Below, piece by piece: positions 5,362 to 10,035 of a stretch of DNA of 10,973 nt. A program made the translations under genes and the position numbers. Where the stretch lies: positions 1 to 10,973 of the forward strand of contig JAHIWJ010000052.1 of assembly GCA_018816205.1 (NCBI GenBank). Reading direction: 5' to 3'. Within the stretch, counting starts at the first letter, position 1. Each line of letters starts with the position of its first letter. This stretch comes from Nanobdellota archaeon (GTDB taxonomy: Archaea > Nanobdellota > Nanobdellia > Pacearchaeales > GW2011-AR1). The notes under the pieces are model-generated. The model searched no databases. It was not told the origin of the DNA and worked only from the letters and a program-made list of their open reading frames with translations.

Positions 5362-5562
5362 TTACTTGTACCTTCTTAAGCTGTTTTCGAGAGTTTTATC
5401 AACTTCTTCCTGTGTTGGCTCGTATCTTGCAACTGAATAGTCGAATGCTGCTTGTTGCAAAACGACTTCTCCATGTGGACGGCCGTTTCTATCTAAACCT
5501 GCGGCTGCTAAGATTTTGTCAGCCTTTGCTTCTAGCATCATTTGTTGTATATTAACTGCCAT
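5362..5562 (-). CDS. hypothetical protein, 66 aa, upstream of racemase
   Basis: A 66-residue, highly helical, charged protein (MAVNIQQMMLEAKADKILAA at the start; EEVDKTLENSLRRYK at the end) of no family I recognise. No cysteines or membrane segments. ATG 5562 lies 25 bp from a TATA-like box (5582-5592), and its stop is 2 nt before the racemase ATG, so it probably heads a two-gene operon. Its promoter region is shared with the divergent Lrp/AsnC-type regulator and contains a 29-bp tandem repeat. It might be a small partner or structural cofactor of the racemase, but that rests on position alone. Confidence 0.6.
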   Translation of the reverse strand: MAVNIQQMMLEAKADKILAAAGLDRNGRPHGEVVLQQAAFDYSVARYEPTQEEVDKTLENSLRRYK

Positions 5563-5581
5563 ATCTTCAGGAATTTCATGA

Positions 5582-5592
5582 GGTTAATATAA
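5582..5592 (-). promoter_or_regulatory. TATA box of the 66-aa/racemase operon
   Basis: Plus-strand ggttaatataa (minus ttatattaacc) is centred about 25 bp before ATG 5562. The 29-bp repeats begin 9 bp further upstream. Confidence 0.55.
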
Positions 5593-5600
5593 TTAGTTGA

Positions 5601-5661
5601 ATATTATTCAGTTTTTATGCGAAATGTTTATATTATTCAGTTTTTATGCGAAATGTTTATA
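5601..5661. repeat. 29-bp tandem repeat in the divergent racemase/Lrp promoter
   Basis: Two perfect, directly adjoining 29-bp copies lie at 5602-5630 and 5631-5659; period-29 identity extends over 5601-5661. Each contains ttcagtttttatgcgaa, a weak TTC/GAA dyad with a T-rich centre, as Lrp-family operators often have. The second copy runs into the regulator's TATA box (5656-5663), so a bound protein should block its own promoter. The array also lies upstream of the racemase operon. Confidence 0.75.
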
Positions 5662-5663
5662 AA
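5656..5663 (+). promoter_or_regulatory. TATA box of the Lrp/AsnC-type regulator
   Basis: The sequence tttataaa is centred 25.5 bp before ATG 5685. This selects ATG 5685 as the start; the earlier in-frame ATG at 5646 lies upstream of the box, inside the repeat. Confidence 0.65.
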
Positions 5664-5684
5664 TTGTTGAATTTTATACAAAAC

Positions 5685-6134
5685 ATGAAAGATATCGCAC
5701 TAAAGCTTATTTCAATGTTTAAGGAAGGATACTGCACGCCACAAATATCGCAGGTTGCTAAAAAATTGAAAGAGCCCTCCACTACAATTCATTATAATAT
5801 CAAAAAGTTAGAGAAAGAAGGAGCAATACGATCTTATAAGGCAGTTTTTGATTATAAAAAAATAGGCGAGGGTTATTGCACGTATATCCTCACGCGATTA
5901 ACCGCTGAAAAGTATGGGCATCCTGAGGAAGTTGCTGAAAAACTAGCCCAAGATCCTAGAGTTGAAAGTGTAGACATCGTGACAGGAGATTATGAAATTC
6001 TTATCAAACTAAGAGTCAAAGATATTGATGAATATTACGCCTTTGTCAAAGAATCTGTGAATAAATATGGCTTTGCAAAAACGATTTCTCTTGCCTCGCT
6101 TAAACAAATTAAAACAGAATTTGTTAGATTATAG
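5685..6134 (+). CDS. Lrp/AsnC family transcriptional regulator
   Basis: A 149-residue regulator with the two-domain Lrp/AsnC layout. Residues about 1-50 form a winged helix-turn-helix (ALKLISMFKEGYCTPQISQVAKKL then STTIHYNIKKLEKEGAI as recognition helix), and about 60-140 form the alpha-beta ligand-binding/oligomerisation domain with VESVDIVTGDYEILIKLRVKD and a YGFAKTISLASLKQIK strand. These proteins bind amino acids and form dimers or octamers on DNA. Start 5685 is preferred over 5646 because of the TATA position. It diverges from the racemase operon across a 29-bp tandem repeat, suggesting autoregulation plus control of the racemase. Its TAG stop abuts the convergent ftsZ stop, forming TAGCTA. 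Confidence 0.88.
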   Translation: MKDIALKLISMFKEGYCTPQISQVAKKLKEPSTTIHYNIKKLEKEGAIRSYKAVFDYKKIGEGYCTYILTRLTAEKYGHPEEVAEKLAQDPRVESVDIVTGDYEILIKLRVKDIDEYYAFVKESVNKYGFAKTISLASLKQIKTEFVRL

Positions 6135-7220
6135 CTAGTTATCAACAAAATCAATTCCTAATTCTTCCTCGAGGGCTTTCTGGCCGGAAGTTTCGAAATC
6201 GCCTGCGCCTACAATCTGTGAGCTTTTGACTCCAGTTACGATAATCAGGACTTTTATGCTCTTGTCCAGGTCAGGAGAGATTTGGGCTCCGGAGATGATT
6301 TTTGCGTCTGGAGAGATTTTGTTTCCTATGACTTCCATTACTTTTCGGTACTCGTCGAGAGACATATCGTTGCCTCCGACTATGTTTACCAGGGCGCCGG
6401 TTGCGTTTGTTATGTCGACGCTCAGCAAGGGATTACTAATCGCTCGCTCAACAGCTTCGACTGCGCGGTTTTGAGAGTCGCTCTCACCGATGCCGATTAG
6501 TGAAACCCCGCCATTGTTCATTACTGCTTTTACGTCTGCGAAGTCTAAGTTGACTAATCCGGATTTTGTGATTAATTCGGTTATGCCTTTTACCGAGTTT
6601 GTTAGGATTTCGTCTGCGACTTTGAAAGCTGTGTGTATTGGAAGTTCTGGAGCGATTTCAAGGAGCTTGTCGTTTGGTATGACAATTAATGTATCTGTGA
6701 TTGACGCTAGTTTTTCAAGGCCGTTTTGTGCGTTTTCTATTCTCTTTTGACCTTCAACTGTGAAGGGCAAGGTTACAACGCCGATTGTGAGGGCGCCTGC
6801 TTTTTTTGCTAATTCTGCTACAACTGGTGAAGAGCCTGTTCCTGTGCCGCCGCCTAAGCCACAAGTTATAAAGACTAGGTCTGAATTTGCAAGTTTCTTT
6901 CTGATTTCCTGTTCTGACTCTTTAGCAGCTTGTTCGCCAATTTTTGGGTTTGAGCCGGCGCCTAATCCGGATGTGAGTTCTCTTCCTATGAGGATTTTTG
7001 TATCGACATTTGTGTAGAGAAGGTCTTGAGCGTCTGTGTTAATTGCGATTATTTCGCAGCCTTTGATGCCTATTTCCTTCATTCTGCTTACAGAGTTTCC
7101 GCCGCCGCCTCCACAGCCAACTACCTTTACCCTTGTGGATTGTTTATGCAGTAATGACTCTAGCTCTTCATCAACGGATTTGGGCTTTACCGCCTCTTTT
7201 TCTAAATAGATATCTGCCAT
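6135..7220 (-). CDS. ftsZ: cell division GTPase FtsZ
   Basis: A 361-residue tubulin-like GTPase that polymerises into the division ring. Visible: N-terminal extension (1-29), the nucleotide loop VVGCGGGGGNSV (33-44), NTDAQDL (61-67), the tubulin signature GGGTGTG (123-129), LPFTVEGQKR (151-160), and the T7 loop GLVNLDFADVK (221-231), where D226 and D229 activate GTP on the next subunit. The C-terminal domain with GIGES and GNDMSL (near 280) is intact, followed by a short tail ending LGIDFVDN. All catalytic residues are present. ATG 7220 lies 26 bp from a TATA box (7241-7250). The upstream region carries 44-bp repeats. Whether this is FtsZ1 or FtsZ2 needs a tree. Confidence 0.97.
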   Translation of the reverse strand: MADIYLEKEAVKPKSVDEELESLLHKQSTRVKVVGCGGGGGNSVSRMKEIGIKGCEIIAINTDAQDLLYTNVDTKILIGRELTSGLGAGSNPKIGEQAAKESEQEIRKKLANSDLVFITCGLGGGTGTGSSPVVAELAKKAGALTIGVVTLPFTVEGQKRIENAQNGLEKLASITDTLIVIPNDKLLEIAPELPIHTAFKVADEILTNSVKGITELITKSGLVNLDFADVKAVMNNGGVSLIGIGESDSQNRAVEAVERAISNPLLSVDITNATGALVNIVGGNDMSLDEYRKVMEVIGNKISPDAKIISGAQISPDLDKSIKVLIIVTGVKSSQIVGAGDFETSGQKALEEELGIDFVDN

Positions 7221-7240
7221 GAAAAAGCTACGAGAAAGAT

Positions 7241-7250
7241 GTTTTTAAAG
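7241..7250 (-). promoter_or_regulatory. TATA box of ftsZ
   Basis: Plus-strand gtttttaaag (minus ctttaaaaac) is centred about 26 bp before ATG 7220, predicting a leaderless ftsZ mRNA. Confidence 0.62.
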
Positions 7251-7272
7251 ATTTATGAGGTAAATCTTTGAC

Positions 7273-7291
7273 CCTTTTTTAATAAAAAAGG
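7273..7291. terminator. A/T hairpin, possible terminator
   Basis: The 19-bp palindrome ccttttttaataaaaaagg has an 8-bp stem and a 3-nt loop, with weaker pairing beyond. It gives a T6 run on either strand. It could end the transcript of the 182-residue gene before the ftsZ promoter, or bind a protein. Confidence 0.4.
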
Positions 7292-7293
7292 CT

Positions 7294-7448
7294 AAAGGAT
7301 TATTATGTCGCAATCCAGATACAAAATCTTGCAGTTGATTTTGCATAAGGATTGTTATGGTTGCTATCCAGATACTCGCTTCGCTCGCATAAGGATTGTT
7401 ATGGTTGCTATCCAGATACTCGCTTCGCTCGCATAAGGATTGTTATGG
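7294..7448. repeat. 44-bp tandem repeat array upstream of ftsZ
   Basis: Two contiguous identical 44-bp units start at 7343 and 7387 (gcataaggattgttatgg...). A third copy from 7431 keeps 18 bp, and a degenerate copy at about 7294-7342 is 9 bp longer in the middle. Each unit holds a GGATTG...CTATCC inverted repeat and the GC-rich direct-repeat block ctcgcttcgctcgc. There are no unique spacers, so it is not a CRISPR array. It fills the space between the 182-residue gene and the ftsZ promoter. Possible roles are regulation or transcript structure; it may also be a mobile mini-repeat. Confidence 0.8.
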
Positions 7449-7454
7449 CATTAG

Positions 7455-8003
7455 TTATCCTTGGAGTCCGTGATTCTTAACATACTCCCTAACCTCTGCC
7501 TTGAAGAACCATTCCGGGGGCAAAACATGCGAAAGATCTGTTCTTCTCCAGCCTAGAAGTAATGGAACATGGTATCTTACTCGATAATCGGGTCCTTCAT
7601 CCAACTCTTGTGATGTTGCAAAAACCGTAACGCTGCAATTTGGGATTAGTCTGCTTCGAGTTAATTGTATTGGGTGTTTTATTCTAAGTCTTAGACCTTC
7701 GTAAATTGGATCTTCTTCTGCAGCTTCATCGATAACTCCTTGTTCAAAAAAAACATACCCTACGCCTCTTTCTCTGTCTATGCCGGCCATGCCTGAAAAG
7801 AGACCTCTATCTGCAGCTTTGTTTTGGATTAGATACGATTTACCTGCCTGATGAATTATCCTCTTAGAAAGTGGAAAGAGATTTCTTAGTGGTATTCTTT
7901 GCTCAAATGAACTTCGCGCTAAATCTTCATTAGGATTAGCAAGGTTAGAATTGATTAAACTTATGAGGCCGTTTACATCGAGAACAGCTAGTTCTGGTTC
8001 CAT
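7455..8003 (-). CDS. hypothetical protein, 182 aa
   Basis: A 182-residue soluble protein of no family I recognise. The N-terminus (LAVLDVNGLISLINSNLANP) is helical, and the centre has beta-like stretches (GVGYVFFEQGVIDEAAEEDP; LRLRIKHPIQLTRSRLIP; CSVTVFATSQELDEGPDYRV). The C-terminus carries LLLGWRRTDLSHVLPPEWFF and a basic tail. One cysteine, no signal peptide or membrane segment. ATG 8003 lies 25 bp from a TATA box (8024-8032), supporting a real leaderless gene. Its stop lies 7 bp beyond the end of the last partial 44-bp repeat. Function unknown. Confidence 0.65.
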   Translation of the reverse strand: MEPELAVLDVNGLISLINSNLANPNEDLARSSFEQRIPLRNLFPLSKRIIHQAGKSYLIQNKAADRGLFSGMAGIDRERGVGYVFFEQGVIDEAAEEDPIYEGLRLRIKHPIQLTRSRLIPNCSVTVFATSQELDEGPDYRVRYHVPLLLGWRRTDLSHVLPPEWFFKAEVREYVKNHGLQG

Positions 8004-8023
8004 AAAAAGAGATAAACAGGAAG

Positions 8024-8032
8024 GTTTTAAAG
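8024..8032 (-). promoter_or_regulatory. TATA box of the 182-aa gene
   Basis: Plus-strand gttttaaag is centred about 25 bp before ATG 8003, just short of the stop codon (8045) of the preceding gene. Confidence 0.55.
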
Positions 8033-8044
8033 ATTATTACAATT

Positions 8045-8365
8045 TTAGGCAGCTTTACGGCAACCGTAACAGGAGCTCCTGTCGAGCCCTGAAGAGGGGA
8101 GGGCTAGTCTTTGGGACCCGTAACCTTGAGAATCTGCTCCTTCGTAAGAGGGTGGGATGATTCTTGGCATTATCCCCAGGTTCTGGAGGTAGGAGGTTCT
8201 TCCAGCTAAACCGTAATCAGTTCTGGTTGTAGAGCCCTCGGTAATTTCATACTCTCTTCTTTTTTCTTTTTGAGGGTTCAATGCTCTAGGCAAGGGTGTT
8301 AGCATAGCAGGTGCTATTACCGGACCTGGTCCAATTCTTCCTGAGGAATTTGACTCTGTTGCCAT
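8045..8365 (-). CDS. hypothetical protein, 106 aa, low complexity
   Basis: A 106-residue protein with no recognisable family. It is rich in Gly, Pro, Ser and Arg (SGRIGPGPVIAPAMLTPLPR near the N-terminus; SYEGADSQGYGSQRLALPSS later) and looks largely disordered, ending with CYGC and a basic tail. Its ATG lies 1 nt after the FKBP stop. A TATA-like element (8386-8394) inside the FKBP 3' end is centred about 26 bp upstream, so it may be transcribed alone as well as with FKBP. An AAGGAGGTCA sequence upstream is too far (14 nt) to be a standard ribosome-binding site. Coding status is moderately likely. Confidence 0.5.
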   Translation of the reverse strand: MATESNSSGRIGPGPVIAPAMLTPLPRALNPQKEKRREYEITEGSTTRTDYGLAGRTSYLQNLGIMPRIIPPSYEGADSQGYGSQRLALPSSGLDRSSCYGCRKAA

Positions 8366-8366
8366 G

Positions 8367-9059
8367 CTATTCTGTTTTGACCTCCTTATTTAAATCTTCT
8401 TGTTTAACGGGTTTTTCTTTTTCTGGCTTTTTTTCTTCAAAAGCAAGTTCTTTTCCGACTAATTCTTTGAACTTGTCTTTGAGGGGGTCTATCATTTGTT
8501 CGAGAATTTTTGGACCCTTTAGAATTACTTTTTCTTTGATTTCCATCTCCGGGAGGAACCTTAGGAAGTAGGAAATGATTGTTTTTGCTTTTTCTTTGAC
8601 GTCTTCGACTTTTCGCGTCAGAGTTATTTTATATTTTAAGTCCTTTCCTGCCAAGGGGTTGTTGAAGTCTACAGTAACGCGAGCACCTGAAACTGCCACG
8701 ACTTTGACCAGGGCGTTATCCAGGGTAAACATCATTCCGGGGGCGGGGGAAACTTTTTGCTCTGAGAAAGCCCTTAGAGGGATGACTTTCATCATTTCCC
8801 TTTTTCTTTGACCGAATCCGTCTTCTGCTTTAACTTCGATTTCATATTCCTTGCCAATTTCCTTGCCTTCAAGCTGGCTGTCTAATCCGGAGACAAGCAT
8901 TTTTTGGCCTATGCAAATTATTACTTTTTCTGGCTTAGATTCTGGGTTGAGTTTTTTCAGGTCTTCCTCTATGTTTGAATCAAACAAGTTGCTGTTCGCA
9001 TAGCCGGAATATTTTATTTCTACAAAATCTTTTTCCTTTACTGTCTTTGTGTCTGACAT
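8367..9059 (-). CDS. FKBP-type peptidyl-prolyl isomerase, long archaeal form
   Basis: A 230-residue FKBP/SlyD-type prolyl isomerase and chaperone of the cytoplasm. The FKBP core starts at about residue 8 (KEKDFVEIKYSGY), with FDSN in place of the usual FDTS, then VIICIGQKMLVSGLDSQLEGK..GKEYEIEVKAEDGFG (to about 82). The inserted chaperone flap follows (RKREMMKVIPLRAF...PGMMFTLDN..VKVVAVSGARVTVDFNNPLAGKDL), returning to the core at LKYKITLTRKVEDV. The C-terminal part (about 155-215) is the extra domain of long archaeal FKBPs, with a Lys/Glu-rich tail. ATG 9059 lies 27 bp from a TATA box (9081-9090). Family call is confident; clients unknown. Confidence 0.93.
   Translation of the reverse strand: MSDTKTVKEKDFVEIKYSGYANSNLFDSNIEEDLKKLNPESKPEKVIICIGQKMLVSGLDSQLEGKEIGKEYEIEVKAEDGFGQRKREMMKVIPLRAFSEQKVSPAPGMMFTLDNALVKVVAVSGARVTVDFNNPLAGKDLKYKITLTRKVEDVKEKAKTIISYFLRFLPEMEIKEKVILKGPKILEQMIDPLKDKFKELVGKELAFEEKKPEKEKPVKQEDLNKEVKTE
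8386..8394 (-). promoter_or_regulatory. possible internal TATA box for the 106-aa gene
   Basis: Plus-strand ttatttaaa (minus tttaaataa) is centred about 26 bp before ATG 8365 and lies within the FKBP coding end. Confidence 0.35.
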
Positions 9060-9080
9060 GATTGAGATTGATAAAGATAG

Positions 9081-9090
9081 TTTTTAAAAG
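9081..9090 (-). promoter_or_regulatory. TATA box of the FKBP gene
   Basis: Plus-strand tttttaaaag (minus cttttaaaaa) is centred about 27 bp before ATG 9059. Confidence 0.6.
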
Positions 9091-9098
9091 TTGTGAGG

Positions 9099-9424
9099 CT
9101 AGTTCAAATCCCGAAATGTTTTGAAAGGGACATTATTTTCTCTGAAAAAACTTTCTAGGTAAGGTTTAGCTTCTTTCAATAGGAGATAGGTATCTGAAGA
9201 CCCATGACCAAAAAACAGGACGATATCTCTTGATCCTTCGCTAAAAAATTTTGCTTGTAGTTGCGGGTCATATCTTTTTAAATTCCAAGCACTTCTGTCC
9301 AGAGCCCTACGCCAACCTACCCTTTTGGCTCTTTGTTCTCCTATAACTAAAGATCTTTCTGCAAAAAGCTCCCGAGTTTTCTCCCATCTACTTCTATTTC
9401 GTAGGCAAATCCACTTACCGACAT
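9099..9424 (-). pseudogene. disrupted gene for an unknown basic protein of about 108 aa
   Basis: From ATG 9424 the frame gives MSVSGFAYEIEVDGRKLGSF and stops soon after. A second frame, without ATG, GTG or TTG near its start, is open to the stop at 9101-9099 and reads like a real protein: basic KWICLRNRSRWEKTRELF, then RSLVIGEQRAKRVGWRRALD, IVLFFGHGSSDTYLLLKEAK and a Phe-rich end. The region is 326 nt, one base short of 109 codons. The likely break is near GGGAGAAAACTCGGG, where the ATG frame (DGRK) would join the other (TRELF). No family recognised. A true pseudogene, a sequencing deletion or recoding are all possible. It shares a TATA box with aIF5A. Confidence 0.55.
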
Positions 9425-9445
9425 AAGATGACCGGTTCAGAAACT

Positions 9446-9453
9446 TTTATAAA
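9446..9453. promoter_or_regulatory. palindromic TATA box shared by aIF5A and the divergent gene
   Basis: TTTATAAA is its own reverse complement and is centred at 9449.5. The aIF5A ATG begins at 9475 and the divergent ATG at 9424, each exactly 25.5 bp from the centre. One TBP site could therefore drive both directions, with leaderless transcripts. It also settles the aIF5A start at 9475 rather than the in-frame TTG at 9460. Confidence 0.65.
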
Positions 9454-9474
9454 TCTATCTTGTGGAAAGAGAGT

Positions 9475-9864
9475 ATGGTTTTGAAAATCATCAACGCTAC
9501 TGAGGCTAAGTCGGGAGCAATGATTTTAGTGGATGGCGATGCTTATGTTGTTAAGACAAACGATATTTCAAAAACTGGAAAACATGGGCATGCGAAGTGT
9601 CGGATTCTTGCGGCGGGTGTTTTTGTTGACCGAAAGAAGGTTATAACTGTGCCTGGGCATGAAAGATTTGATGTGCCAATGGTTGAGAAAAGGAGAGTTC
9701 AAATTTTAAGCGCAAATGGAGATTCTGCTTCGGTTATGGACCTTGAAAGCTATGAAACGATTGATATTCCAATTCATCCGGATGTGAAGGATCAGGTTGA
9801 GCCAGATAAACAAGCAGAATCTTGGGACATTGAAGGCAAGAAGATGCTGATGAGGGTTTTGTAA
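9475..9864 (+). CDS. eif5a: translation initiation factor aIF5A
   Basis: A 129-residue archaeal homologue of eIF5A/EF-P, which binds between ribosomal P and E sites and relieves stalling at proline-rich and other slow sequences. The N-terminal SH3-like domain (1 to about 70) carries the loop SKTG-K36-HGHAK, where K36 is the hypusine or deoxyhypusine lysine. The C-terminal OB domain follows (VQILSANGDSASVMDLESYE and onward). Length is normal. ATG 9475 fits the TATA box; TTG 9460 would add MWKES and is unlikely. Its TAA is directly followed by the eL40 ATG. Hypusination requires deoxyhypusine synthase, which is not in this window. Confidence 0.96.
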   Translation: MVLKIINATEAKSGAMILVDGDAYVVKTNDISKTGKHGHAKCRILAAGVFVDRKKVITVPGHERFDVPMVEKRRVQILSANGDSASVMDLESYETIDIPIHPDVKDQVEPDKQAESWDIEGKKMLMRVL

Positions 9865-10029
9865 ATGGGAACAAAAATTCCGATTGCACAACAGAGGATG
9901 TTTCATGACGTTTTTGTTTGTAAAAATTGTAATAAGAAAATCCGATCACAGTCTGTACGGATCGTCGCAGCGAAAGTTTCGTGTCCTCGATGCGGAAATC
10001 ACGCTTTCCGGCCGATAAAAAAGAAGTAA
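9865..10029 (+). CDS. rpl40e: large-subunit ribosomal protein eL40
   Basis: A 54-residue zinc-ribbon protein of the large subunit, too short for typical ORF cut-offs. The sequence runs KIPIAQQRMFHDVFVC.NC, with ligands C19-KN-C22 and C40-PR-C43, then a basic end FRPIKKK. The family pattern (IA.QR.F....C..C...N..R....C..CG...LRPK) is clear and all four cysteines are kept, unlike eL43 in this window. The ATG immediately follows the aIF5A stop with no gap, and the next gene starts 6 nt after its stop, so this is the middle of a tight operon linking translation factors to a membrane protease. Confidence 0.9.
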   Translation: MGTKIPIAQQRMFHDVFVCKNCNKKIRSQSVRIVAAKVSCPRCGNHAFRPIKKK

Positions 10030-10035
10030 CATAAC

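Noticed and set aside
5646..5684. Earlier in-frame ATG for the Lrp/AsnC regulator
   Set aside because: It lies upstream of the TATA box and inside the 29-bp repeat; the family domain begins at ATG 5685.
6226..7017. Plus-strand ORFs opposite ftsZ
   Set aside because: They are antisense shadows of a strongly conserved coding sequence and have no promoters.
7343..7448. CRISPR array
   Set aside because: The 44-bp units adjoin directly with no unique spacers and no cas genes are present.
8384..8394. Perfect Shine-Dalgarno (GGAGGT on the minus strand) for the 106-aa gene
   Set aside because: It lies 14 nt from the ATG and encodes part of the FKBP tail; spacing is too long for a normal site.
9460..9474. 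TTG start extending aIF5A by five residues
   Set aside because: It lies only about 10 bp from the TATA centre, so it would precede the expected transcript start; MVLK at 9475 matches the family N-terminus.
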